A stretch of 64,000 bases of DNA from Mycolicibacterium fluoranthenivorans (GTDB lineage: Bacteria > Actinomycetota > Actinomycetes > Mycobacteriales > Mycobacteriaceae), in assembly GCF_011758805.1 (NCBI RefSeq), contig NZ_JAANOW010000002.1:62001-126000 (forward strand), written 5' to 3'. A program made the position numbers and the translations under genes. This document shows, piece by piece, positions 18,274 to 26,644 of this stretch. The notes under the pieces are model-generated. The model ran no database searches and had not been told where the DNA came from. It saw nothing but the letters and a program-made list of their open reading frames with translations. How positions within the stretch are numbered: position 1 is the stretch's first letter; every line of letters begins with the position of its first letter.

Positions 18274-19538
18274 ACACCGGCCGATCACTGGTCCGTCTCA
18301 TCGCGATCGGCTGCTTCTCGACGCTGGCACTGACCGGTTGCACCTTCAACGGTCTCAATTCGCTGCCGCTGCCGGGCACCGTCGGTCGCGGACCGGACGC
18401 GACCGTCTATCACCTCGAGCTGGCCAATGTCGGCACCCTGGAGGCGAACTCACCGGTCATGGTCAGTGATGTCAGTGTCGGCAGTGTGTCCCGCATGACC
18501 GTGCGCGACTGGCACGCCGACGTCGAGATCTCCGTCACGCCCGGCGTCGTGATCCCCGCCAACGCGGTGGCGACCGTGGGGCAGACCAGCCTGCTGGGTT
18601 CCATGCATATCGCCTTGGATCCGCCGTCGGGGCAGCCGCCGACCGGACGGCTATCCCCAGGGGCCACCCTGGGTCTGAACCACACCTCCACCTACCCGTC
18701 GACCGAACAAACCCTGTCGTCGCTGTCGGTACTGGTCAACGGCGGCGGCTTGGGCAAGATCGGGGAACTGGTCAGCGAATTCAACGCCGCCTTGGACGGC
18801 CGTCAAGACAAGATCCGCGACCTGCTCACCCGACTGGACAACGTCGTGGGCATCTTCGCCGATCAGCGCGAGGACATCAACGCCTCCATCGATGCGCTGA
18901 ACCGGCTTTCGGGCACGCTGGCCGGACAGAGCGATGTCATCAGCCAAGCGTTGCAACGCATTCCGCCGGCGCTTGACGTACTGGTCAACGAGCGGCCACG
19001 CATCACCACCGCGCTGCAGAAGTTCGGTCAGTTCAGCGACACGGCCACCAAGCTGATCAAGGCCACCCAGGACGATCTGGTGACCAACCTTCGTAATCTT
19101 GAGCCAACCGTACGAGCCCTGGCCGACGTCGGTCCCAATCTGGCCGCCGATCTCGCATACGTACCGGCCTACCCGTACCCGCAGAACTTCATCGACCGGG
19201 GGATCCGCGGTGATTACCTCAATGAGTTCATCACTTTCGACTTCACGATTCCGCGGCTCAAGCGAGGCCTGTTCCTCGGTACGCGGTGGGGGCAAGAGGG
19301 CGCTCCGCTGGTGCCCGCGCCGGGCGATCCCTGGTACGCGAACTACACCAAGGATCCACTCAACATGCCGCTGACACCGGCGCCGACCGCCGTGGCGACG
19401 ATGCCTCCGTTGGTCGACCCACCAGCAGACCAGGACCCGATGCCGGCCGGTGCCACAGCGCCGGGGCCGACACCGCTGCCGGATCAGCCATCCATCCCGG
19501 CGCCAATGCCTTCGCCGCCAATCGAAGGGGGCAACTAG
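18270..19538 (+). CDS. mceE: Mce family lipoprotein MceE (LprK-type)
   Basis: A 422-aa Mce protein with a lipoprotein signal peptide: the lipobox LTGC places the lipid-modified cysteine at residue 24. The MCE domain follows at about 42-125 (VGQTSLLGSMHIALDPP), then a helical region and a Pro-rich C-terminus. MceE is the lipoprotein of each mce operon, anchored on the outer face of the cytoplasmic membrane. The start overlaps mceD (ATGA). The stop TAG overlaps the GTG of mceF. Confidence 0.92.
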   Translation: MNTGRSLVRLIAIGCFSTLALTGCTFNGLNSLPLPGTVGRGPDATVYHLELANVGTLEANSPVMVSDVSVGSVSRMTVRDWHADVEISVTPGVVIPANAVATVGQTSLLGSMHIALDPPSGQPPTGRLSPGATLGLNHTSTYPSTEQTLSSLSVLVNGGGLGKIGELVSEFNAALDGRQDKIRDLLTRLDNVVGIFADQREDINASIDALNRLSGTLAGQSDVISQALQRIPPALDVLVNERPRITTALQKFGQFSDTATKLIKATQDDLVTNLRNLEPTVRALADVGPNLAADLAYVPAYPYPQNFIDRGIRGDYLNEFITFDFTIPRLKRGLFLGTRWGQEGAPLVPAPGDPWYANYTKDPLNMPLTPAPTAVATMPPLVDPPADQDPMPAGATAPGPTPLPDQPSIPAPMPSPPIEGGN

Positions 19539-21109
19539 TGCTGACCCGACTGATCCGCACCCAGCTGGTCATCTTCAGCGTCGCCTCGATCATCGGGATG
19601 GCGGTGATGATCGTGGTGTATCTGCAAGCTCCCACCTTGCTGGGCGTCGGGCGCATGACAGTGACGCTTCAATTGCCGGCCACCGGAGGACTTTACCAGT
19701 TCTCCAACGTCACCTACCGAGGCGTCCAGATCGGCAAGGTCACCGAGGTGCGGCCCACCCGCGATGGCGCAGAGGCCACCCTGTCGCTGCAGACCGCACC
19801 GCAGATCCCTGCTGACCTGCACGCTGCCGTACTGAGCGTGTCGGCAGTCGGCGAGCAGTACGTCGATCTGCAGCCACGCCACGAATCGGGCCCCTATCTG
19901 CGCGACGGGTCGGTCATCCCGGCGCCTCAGGCGTCGATCCCACAAGCAGTCGGACCGATGCTCGATCAGGTCAGTGCTCTGATCGGCAGTATCCCCAAAG
20001 AAAAGATTCGGCCACTGCTCGACGAAACATTCAAGGGCTTCAACGGTTCCGGCTCTGACATCGGGTCCTTGCTGGACTCCTCGTCGCGGCTGATCGCGGA
20101 CGCCAACGCCGCCGCCGATCAGACCCACACACTCATCGACGACAGCGGACCCTTACTGAGCGGGCAGGCAGAATCGGTCGAGGCCATCCGCACCTGGGCC
20201 CATAGCATCGCCGGCATCAGCGAGACGCTGGTCAATGACGACCCACAAGTTCGCATATTGCTCAAAGACGGGCCCGGCGCGGCTGACGAGGCATCTCGGT
20301 TGTTCAACCAAGTCAAGCCGACGCTACCGCTGCTCTTGGCCAACCTGGTCAGCATCGGTCAAGTCGCGGTCACCTATCATCCCTCCCTGGAGCAGCTACT
20401 TGTGCTGTTACCTCCCGTGGTCGCCTCCACTCGGGCCTACGGTGCCCCGAAGAACAACCCGACCGGAATGTCGTTGGGCGACTTCACCCTCAACATCGGG
20501 GACCCGCCCGCATGCACCGTGGGCTTCCTGCCTCCGTCATCGTGGCGGTCGCCGGAAGACACCAGCGACATCGACACTCCAGATGGCCTGTACTGCAAAC
20601 TCCCACAAGATTCGCCCATAGGGGTGCGCGGCGCCCGCAACTACCCGTGCATGGGTAATCCGGGTAAACGCGCGCCCACTGTGGAGATCTGCAACAGTGA
20701 CAAACCCTATGAACCCCTGGCCATGCGCCAGCACGCCCTGGGGCCCTACCCGATCGACCCGAATCTGCTCGCGCAGGGCGTCGGGCCGGATTCCCGCGTC
20801 GATCGCGACTCGATGATCTACGGACCGCTGGAGGGCACCCCACCTCCGCCGGTGGCCGCAACACCGGCACCTGCGCAGGCGCCGCCCAGCGCCGGCCCGG
20901 CCACGCCGGACGCGCCACCAGCACCCGGCGTAACACCGGCAGCCCCAAGTGGATTCAGCTCCAACGGATCTGGGGGACCGGCAGTGGCGATCGCCACCTA
21001 TGACCCACGCACCGGCCGGTACGCCACACCCGACGGAGCGGTGTACCGGCAGGCAGACCTCGTTCCGCACACCGGCGAACGCAGCTGGAAGGACCTGTTT
21101 CCGAGCTGA
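19538..21109 (+). CDS. mceF: Mce family protein MceF
   Basis: A 523-aa Mce protein, the last of the operon. GTG start at 19,538 overlaps the mceE stop. It has an N-terminal membrane segment (VIFSVASIIGMAVMIVVYL), an MCE domain (about 38-115; GLYQFSNVTYRGVQIGKV), a helical domain, then a Cys-containing region and a Pro/Ala-rich segment ending in GERSWKDLFPS, typical of the longest Mce paralogue. A convergent secreted-protein gene ends 24 bp downstream. Confidence 0.92.
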   Translation: MLTRLIRTQLVIFSVASIIGMAVMIVVYLQAPTLLGVGRMTVTLQLPATGGLYQFSNVTYRGVQIGKVTEVRPTRDGAEATLSLQTAPQIPADLHAAVLSVSAVGEQYVDLQPRHESGPYLRDGSVIPAPQASIPQAVGPMLDQVSALIGSIPKEKIRPLLDETFKGFNGSGSDIGSLLDSSSRLIADANAAADQTHTLIDDSGPLLSGQAESVEAIRTWAHSIAGISETLVNDDPQVRILLKDGPGAADEASRLFNQVKPTLPLLLANLVSIGQVAVTYHPSLEQLLVLLPPVVASTRAYGAPKNNPTGMSLGDFTLNIGDPPACTVGFLPPSSWRSPEDTSDIDTPDGLYCKLPQDSPIGVRGARNYPCMGNPGKRAPTVEICNSDKPYEPLAMRQHALGPYPIDPNLLAQGVGPDSRVDRDSMIYGPLEGTPPPPVAATPAPAQAPPSAGPATPDAPPAPGVTPAAPSGFSSNGSGGPAVAIATYDPRTGRYATPDGAVYRQADLVPHTGERSWKDLFPS

Positions 21110-21133
21110 CGTCGTCGCGCGGAGGGCGTCCGT

Positions 21134-21646
21134 TCAGCCGGTCTTGACCAACTTGAACGGCATGGTGATGAACAAGACCTTGCTGCTACCGCACGAGCCG
21201 CTGACGCCGGTCGTCGAGTCCTCGCCCAGCAAAGTGGTCGACGCCGGGTCCATCCCACTGCCGTCCTCGGTGGCCGCGTAGAAACGAAACACCTGAAGGC
21301 CCGGTCCGGCGCTGCCGTCGGGACATGGCTGCCACTTCTCCACCATCTTCTTGACGTACCAGACACCGCTCTTCTGATAAATCGTTGCGCTCCAACCAAA
21401 ATCACTGTCGATGGTGCCGGTGCACTCTCCGGGATAACTGCACGTCGTGGCGATCGACCAGGTGCTGCGGATGCTGGCCTCGTCGTGATAGATATCGTTG
21501 GTCTTCGCCCACTCCCCATTGGAGGTGGCGACGTAGGTGCCATTGAGGCCCCACTGCGGGGCAGCCTGGGCGACGTTCTGGTGTAGGCAGCTCAGCGCCG
21601 CGGCAGACAGCACGCTCGCAACGACTGAGGTCCGTGACGGCCACAT
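21134..21646 (-). CDS. Small secreted protein of unknown function
   Basis: A 170-aa protein with a Sec signal peptide cleaved near AQA-AP (residue 28). ATG at 21,646 is chosen because AAGGAG lies six bases upstream. The mature part has six Cys (for example TTCSYPGECTG and WQPCPDG), suggesting disulfides, and reads GLNGTYVATSNGEWAKTND near its N-terminus, as in a family of mycobacterial exported proteins with no known role. It is transcribed against the mce operon. Confidence 0.75.
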   Translation of the reverse strand: MWPSRTSVVASVLSAAALSCLHQNVAQAAPQWGLNGTYVATSNGEWAKTNDIYHDEASIRSTWSIATTCSYPGECTGTIDSDFGWSATIYQKSGVWYVKKMVEKWQPCPDGSAGPGLQVFRFYAATEDGSGMDPASTTLLGEDSTTGVSGSCGSSKVLFITMPFKLVKTG

Positions 21647-21780
21647 GGTCCGCTCCTTCATACGCATGACCCGCCGCGTGGATGTGCCGCGGCGCGTTCC
21701 ACCCTCTCTCGTCCGGCGCTCGCTGACCGTCCATCTCCCATCTAGCGGGCAACGCGGTGGCGGCCGGTGTAAGGGGTGGC

Positions 21781-22170
21781 ATGGTGTCGACCATGCGGTC
21801 ATCGGCGGCAGCTGCGGTAGCGTTCTTCATTGCTGGACTCGTCATCCCGGCTGGAGCCAACGCCGCCCCCGACGAGTGCAATGATCCCTCTTGCGTACCG
21901 GGTATCACCGGCGGCGTCGTACTCGGGGCGCCCTGCGGCGACACGGCCCACTACGTGTTCGGCACCACCTCGTGGGGGCGGTTGGTGTTCTGCGGATCTC
22001 CGCGTCGGTATGAGCCCCGCTATTTCCGGTCACCGCCGTTGAAGGGCATTCGGGAGGAGAACTCGTCGTGCGAAGGCGCTCTGAACACCGTTGCGCAGGC
22101 ACCGGACGGGCTCTTCTTGACCTGTATGGCGAGCGACGGCGCGAGCCGGTGGCTTCGTGGCGACACCTGA
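21781..22170 (+). CDS. Small secreted Cys-containing protein, unknown function
   Basis: A 129-aa protein with a signal peptide (AAAVAFFIAGLVIPAGANA, cleaved before APDECND). AAGGGG precedes ATG at 21,781; an alternative ATG lies at 21,793. The mature protein has about six Cys (DECNDPSCVPG, GAPCGDTAHYVFG). I do not recognise the family. It diverges from the preceding secreted-protein gene and is followed at once by another exported protein, forming a small group attached to the mce locus. Confidence 0.65.
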   Translation: MVSTMRSSAAAAVAFFIAGLVIPAGANAAPDECNDPSCVPGITGGVVLGAPCGDTAHYVFGTTSWGRLVFCGSPRRYEPRYFRSPPLKGIREENSSCEGALNTVAQAPDGLFLTCMASDGASRWLRGDT

Positions 22171-22171
22171 G

Positions 22172-22615
22172 ATGAACCGTGCGGCCGTGTTCAAGTGGTC
22201 TGCCCGCGTGGCTGAGTGCGCGGTCGTGGGCGTGGCGATCACTGCGAGCGTGGCCAGTTCGGCGTCGGCCGACAATGACCCGCCCCAGCATCGGGTCGTC
22301 TACACGGTGACCGCCGACCAGCCCGTGGCGGCCGGCATCTACTACCGCGACGTCGACCCATCCACGTGGGCTGACTACAGCCACAATCCCTATGAGTTCA
22401 GTCCCAGAGACGATGTCCGCCTCGGGCCGGACACACCGTGGGTGCACGAAGCCATGTTGGCCGATCCCGCGCAATGGGCGATGGTCACCGTCACCACGGC
22501 TGGTCAGCCATCGCCGGCCGGGCAGACTCTGCGCTGCCAGATGTCCGTCGACGGCGTGGAAGTCGCTCGTGCACAAGGCGCTCGCGGCGCGTTGTGCTCA
22601 CTGCGACACTGGTAA
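22172..22615 (+). CDS. Secreted MmpS-like protein
   Basis: A 147-aa protein. ATG at 22,172 follows the upstream stop by one base; an in-frame GTG at 22,157 is the alternative. The signal peptide ends near SSASA-DND. The mature part (VVYTVTADQPVAAGIYYRDVD, then TLRCQMSVDGVEVARAQG with two Cys) follows the pattern of the mycobacterial MmpS-like domain: a YTVTG-like strand and a CRIxVDG-like strand before a final Cys. MmpS proteins partner RND transporters, but no mmpL is seen here, so this is a similarity of fold only. Confidence 0.65.
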   Translation: MNRAAVFKWSARVAECAVVGVAITASVASSASADNDPPQHRVVYTVTADQPVAAGIYYRDVDPSTWADYSHNPYEFSPRDDVRLGPDTPWVHEAMLADPAQWAMVTVTTAGQPSPAGQTLRCQMSVDGVEVARAQGARGALCSLRHW

Positions 22616-22775
22616 CCCCCTTCGGAGCGAACGCCCGGTGATGACCGCTGGGCGGGACAACGGGCCGAAGCCCCGCACGGGCCGGCGCTAACGTGTGGCA
22701 GCAGTCACACACCTCGGATTCTCGGCGGTGTCGACGACATCGGACACACGGTCTACTCGTACCTGGAGGCACCTC

Positions 22776-23333
22776 ATGCGGCTGCTCAGCCGCGCCGCGC
22801 AGTCGGCGACCCGCAGCCGGCCGGTCCAGCCGGCCCAGCGTCGGCGGCGGCCGAAATCGGCGACGGTGTTGGCCCTCGCCGCGATCCTCACGGGCGTTGC
22901 GTTGCTCGCGGCCGGCGGCTACCTACTGTGGGGCCACCGCGTGGCCCAGCGGGAGGAACACCGCCGCGACGAGTTCACCGCGGCCGCATCCCAAGCAGTC
23001 ATCACCTTGCTCTCGATCGACAGCGCCAAGGCCAAAGACAACGTCCGCCAGATCATCGACAATTCGACCGGACAGTTCCGCGATGATTTCCAAGCCGAGG
23101 CAGAAGATTTCATCAAAACGGCGGAGGCGTCCAGGGCGGTGACGAAGGCCACCGCGCAGGTGGCGGCCGTGGATTCGATGACCGAGAACTCCGCGACAGT
23201 TCTTGTCACCGCCGCCACCACCGTCAGTAACTCTGCCGGAGCGAACCAACAACCGAGAAACTGGCGCCTCAGCGTCGACATGGTTGACGAAGGCCAACAG
23301 ATCAAACTGGCGAAGGTGGAGTTCATCCCGTGA
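22776..23333 (+). CDS. Mce-associated membrane protein (Mam type), first copy
   Basis: A 185-aa protein with a basic N-terminus, one transmembrane helix (VLALAAILTGVALLAAGGYLLW, about residues 32-53) and an extracytoplasmic domain that starts AASQAVITLLSIDSAKAKDNV and ends in a beta-rich part (NWRLSVDMVDEGQQIKLAKVEFIP). This layout is that of Mce-associated proteins encoded downstream of mce operons, which stabilise the transporter. ATG at 22,776 is preceded by GGAGG. The stop overlaps the next gene's GTG. Confidence 0.75.
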   Translation: MRLLSRAAQSATRSRPVQPAQRRRRPKSATVLALAAILTGVALLAAGGYLLWGHRVAQREEHRRDEFTAAASQAVITLLSIDSAKAKDNVRQIIDNSTGQFRDDFQAEAEDFIKTAEASRAVTKATAQVAAVDSMTENSATVLVTAATTVSNSAGANQQPRNWRLSVDMVDEGQQIKLAKVEFIP

Positions 23334-23905
23334 GTATTGCCACCGATACGGCGCTCCCCGTTGCGGCAGGAACCGGCCCAGAAGTGCAGCCCACCAACAG
23401 GATTCGGCTACTGGTGCGTGGGGTGGCAGCACGATGGCGCCCACTGGCAGTGGTGTGCTTTCTGCTCGGCTCCATCGGTGCCGCAGCGACGACATATCTC
23501 GGCCCACATCGGGACGACCGTGACACCGCTGCCGCAGCCTCCCAAGCGGTCGACGCGGCGAAGCAGGGATCTGTGGCATTGCTGTCCTATGCGCCTGACA
23601 GTTTGGACCGCGATATTGCCGACGCGCGGACCCATCTGGCCGGAGATTTCCTGACCTACTACAGCAAGTTCGCCGACGAGATCCTGGTACCTGCCGCCAG
23701 GCAGAAGGACGTCCATGCCAGCGCAACGGTGGTTCGTGCCGCCACCATCGCGGCGCATCCCGACACCGCCGAGGTGCTGGTGTTCTTGAACCAGAACACC
23801 ACCAGTCGGGACAACCCGGCGCCGGTGCAGACCGCGAGCAGCGTCAAGGTCGGACTCACCAAAGTCGACGGTAACTGGCGTATCTCGTCATTCGACCCGG
23901 TGTGA
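23330..23905 (+). CDS. Mce-associated membrane protein (Mam type), second copy
   Basis: A 191-aa protein with one transmembrane helix (LAVVCFLLGSIGAAATTYL, about 39-57) and a C-terminal domain similar in plan to the preceding protein (ASQAVDAAKQGSVALLSYAPDSLDRDIADA ... NWRISSFDP, quoted in parts). The GTG start overlaps the upstream stop, so the two are translated together and likely act as a pair on the Mce complex. Confidence 0.75.
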   Translation: MSIATDTALPVAAGTGPEVQPTNRIRLLVRGVAARWRPLAVVCFLLGSIGAAATTYLGPHRDDRDTAAAASQAVDAAKQGSVALLSYAPDSLDRDIADARTHLAGDFLTYYSKFADEILVPAARQKDVHASATVVRAATIAAHPDTAEVLVFLNQNTTSRDNPAPVQTASSVKVGLTKVDGNWRISSFDPV

Positions 23906-24022
23906 CAGCTGGGTCTGTGATCCGGCCGACTCCCGGTGAGCGGAAATCGGCTCGAGGCGGGGCAGTGATCCTGCGCATCCTTGGTTCCCGGTACGGGCAC
24001 GAGGGCGCGACGAAGGGCTGAT

Positions 24023-24880
24023 ATGACGACATCCGAGGGCGACGTCGTGACCTATGAGGTCAAAGGGCGTGTCGCCATGGTGACGATGAACCGACCCCGC
24101 TACCGCAACGCGCAGAACTCCGTCATGACCTACGCACTGGACGCTGCGTTTCAACGCGCCGTCGAGGATGCTGCCATCAGTGTCATCGTTCTCGCCGGGA
24201 GCGGCGAACACTTCAGCGCCGGGCACGACATCGGAACCCCCGACCGCGACCACCACGTGTCCTACGACAACAAGGCGGCGCTGTGGTGGGACCACGTCGA
24301 CAAGCACGGTGGTGACCAGCGGTACGCCCGCGAGATGGAGGTCTATCTCGGCATGTGCCGCCGCTGGCGCGAGTTACCGAAGCCGATGATCGCAATGGTG
24401 CAGGGCGCGTGCATTGCCGGCGGCGTGATGCTGACCTGGGTGTGCGACCTGGTGGTCGCCGCCGAAGACGCCTTCTTCGCCGACCCGGTGGTGCGGATGG
24501 GTATCCCCGGCGTCGAGTATTTCGCCCATCCCTGGGTGCTCGGCCCACGGTTCGCCAAAGAGATCCTGTTCACCGCAGACCGTTTCACCGCTCAGCGCGC
24601 CTACGAGGTGGGCATGGTCAACCGTGTGGTAGCCCGTTACGCGCTCGAGGCGACAACGCTGGATCTCGCCGGGCGTATCGCGAAGATGCCTGCCTTTGGT
24701 CTGGCGCTGACAAAAAGGGCGGTCAACGTGTGCGAGGACCAGATGGGTCTGCGAAATGGCATGGAGAGCGTCTTCGGCCTGCACCACTTCGCCCACGCCC
24801 ACAACGCCGAGACGGGAACCGGATCGCTCGGCGGAATGGATGCCAAAGCCATGGCCGCACAGACGAACGGCCACAAGTGA
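24023..24880 (+). CDS. Crotonase-superfamily protein lacking both hydratase glutamates
   Basis: A 285-aa enoyl-CoA hydratase/isomerase-fold protein. The oxyanion-hole segments are present: SAGHDIG (about 65-71) and the CIAGG turn (about 130-134). Aligned by motif to rat crotonase, the catalytic glutamates (E144 in GGCELAMMCD, E164 in GQPEILLG) are Met136 and Val156. Glu165 in GVEYFAHPW is a candidate substitute. It is therefore probably not a simple hydratase. A close paralogue with the same signature lies at 52,964. It starts 117 bp after the Mce-associated pair. Confidence 0.85.
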   Translation: MTTSEGDVVTYEVKGRVAMVTMNRPRYRNAQNSVMTYALDAAFQRAVEDAAISVIVLAGSGEHFSAGHDIGTPDRDHHVSYDNKAALWWDHVDKHGGDQRYAREMEVYLGMCRRWRELPKPMIAMVQGACIAGGVMLTWVCDLVVAAEDAFFADPVVRMGIPGVEYFAHPWVLGPRFAKEILFTADRFTAQRAYEVGMVNRVVARYALEATTLDLAGRIAKMPAFGLALTKRAVNVCEDQMGLRNGMESVFGLHHFAHAHNAETGTGSLGGMDAKAMAAQTNGHK

Positions 24881-24971
24881 CCAAGCACGCGCGGCTCGGG
24901 CAGCGATTCCCGCCGGGAAACCGAAGCGCACCAGCGCGCCACACCACCACGAGGTGGAGTCTGAGCCGCCG

Positions 24972-25406
24972 TCACATCAGGGCGAGGTCGAACGGGTAGG
25001 TCAACGTTGCGCCCGGTGCGCCGTCACACCCGGCGGCGAACGACGAAGACAGTGTTCCGCTGCGGGTGACCGCATCCCATGAATAGACGTCGCGGGTGGG
25101 TACCACCGGACCGTAATAGACGTTGCCGCAACGCAACCCGTCCGGAACATCGACGACAAGGGTGTAGCGGCCGTCGACCAGATGCGCATCACCTGAATAA
25201 GGGAAGGCCTTCGCGTTGGGTTGTGGAATCGCCTGGACATGGAGACAGTCGCCATCGCAACCCGATAGTGCCCAGATCCAGGTATGAAAGTCGTAGCGGC
25301 CGTGGATGCGTAACTCGAAGTTGCCATGCGGCGTATCGCCAACGGCGCGAGGCGCACCCACCACCGACCCACACACGACCGCGAGACCCAGCAGCAGTAG
25401 CTTCAT
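24972..25406 (-). CDS. Small secreted protein, unknown function
   Basis: A 144-aa exported protein. ATG at 25,406 follows GGAGAGGG. The signal peptide (KLLLLGLAVVCGSVVGAPRAVG) ends around residue 22-25. The mature domain has four Cys and Trp/Tyr-rich strands (HTWIWALSGCDGDCLHVQA, RYTLVVDVPDGLRCGN). It recalls a mycobacterial family of small exported beta proteins, but I cannot name a function. It is convergent with the crotonase gene. Confidence 0.65.
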   Translation of the reverse strand: MKLLLLGLAVVCGSVVGAPRAVGDTPHGNFELRIHGRYDFHTWIWALSGCDGDCLHVQAIPQPNAKAFPYSGDAHLVDGRYTLVVDVPDGLRCGNVYYGPVVPTRDVYSWDAVTRSGTLSSSFAAGCDGAPGATLTYPFDLALM

Positions 25407-25574
25407 GTCACCCTCTCCGCGCTGGCCCGGTGCCACGGTCACCCTGGGGTCAACCACTCGACACTCTGGCAGCCGGTGACATCGCCGGCCGCCCTGAGGT
25501 CCAGTGAGCGGGACAGACGGCACCGCGCGCCGGGGTCGTGGCCACGCCTACTCACGTGACCCTGAATTCGAACC

Positions 25575-25979
25575 TCACCCGCCGAACGCGGCCACACCTG
25601 CCTCGGCGCACGCCACGTCGTCCGCCATGCTGGCCCCGCTCACCCCGATCCCGCCCAGGATCGTCTGGCCGTCGGTGACGGGAATGCCGCCACCGAAGAT
25701 CACGAACCGGCCGTTCCCGTTGGCCTGCAGGCCGAAGAGCTCGCCGCCGGGCGCTGCCAGCACCGCCAGTTCGCTGGTCGCGGTGCTGTTCGCCACGGCG
25801 GTGTACGCCTTGTCGACCGCCAGCGTGGGGCCGGCGATCTCCGCGCCGTCCATCCGTCCGAACGCCACCAGGTTGCCGCCCGCGTCGACGACTGCGACGG
25901 AGACGCGGACCGCACGGCGGCGCGCCTCGTCATGGGCGGCGGTGACCATCTCCCACGCCCGGGCAACAGGAATCGGCAC
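25575..25979 (-). CDS. GlcG/HbpS (DUF336) family protein
   Basis: A 134-aa protein covering the whole GlcG/HbpS domain: AVVDAGGNLVAFGRMDGA near residues 30-47, the AxxKAYTA helix (VDKAYTAVA) and the Gly-rich end GGGIPVTDGQTILGGIGVSG. Family members include haem-binding HbpS and cofactor-linked accessory proteins of catabolic loci. The start is taken as GTG at 25,979, preceded by GGGAG. No haem or partner gene adjoins it, so its role is open. Confidence 0.8.
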   Translation of the reverse strand: MPIPVARAWEMVTAAHDEARRRAVRVSVAVVDAGGNLVAFGRMDGAEIAGPTLAVDKAYTAVANSTATSELAVLAAPGGELFGLQANGNGRFVIFGGGIPVTDGQTILGGIGVSGASMADDVACAEAGVAAFGG

Positions 25980-26644
25980 AATGGTTCTCCCTCGTGGGTG
26001 CGAATGGTGGCACCCATTGTGTGCCCCGGCTGCCGCGGCGCAAAGCGCGCAGACGGAAACCGACAGCCGGATGGGCGTGGACCGACTGGACAAGCTGGCA
26101 CCCGGTTGCGAGAGATGCCGGGCGTCTCGGTGTCGCTCGGCATCTCGGGGGTGAGTGCCGACCCGGCCGGGCGACCTGTCACCGACGCCGAGGGGATGGT
26201 TCCGTCGGCTTTCGGAGTACACGTGCAGAATCGCATGGGGCTCGTGTTGTGGCGAATTCCGTTCGAGTATCGGAGCTGGTGACCACCTGACCGATACCCG
26301 TCGGTAACTCGGTCCCGGAGTCCGGAGGCTGGTCGTCGTCCGTGTGTCGGGTCACCGCAGGGGATCTGCGCACCCACTCATCGGGATGCTGTGCGTAGCT
26401 GGACGTGCCGTCGCCGGTGTCTCGGGCCGTGCGCGTCCGTCGATCCCGAAACATCACCACGTACTGCATTCTCAGCGAAGAATGACGCGGCGATGTGCGC
26501 GCCCCTGTCGCTGTCGACTTCAATCACCTTCTGAGACAACATCGTTGGCATGTCGCCGATTTGCCCGGCCCGTTCGCCGGCCACCCGCTAGCATCCGAAA
26601 CGTCATTTTTTGCACGGGCGTCAATTAAGGGGAGGCGAGTGGGG
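25980..26644. other. 665-bp intergenic region, no supported gene
   Basis: Short frames here lack homology or convincing starts. The last 130 bp are AT-richer (cgtcattttttgcacgg) and presumably hold the promoter of the downstream C39-domain gene. AAGGGGAGG at about 26,629-26,637 is that gene's ribosome binding site. Confidence 0.5.

Noticed and set aside
25555-25585. A tRNA T-loop-like GGTTCGAATTC on the minus strand
   Set aside because: No acceptor stem, anticodon arm or CCA-proximal pairing could be found around it; it is probably chance.
25932-26290. Plus-strand open frames in the 25.9-26.3 kb region
   Set aside because: They overlap the GlcG/HbpS gene antisense and continue without any recognisable domain or ribosome binding site.
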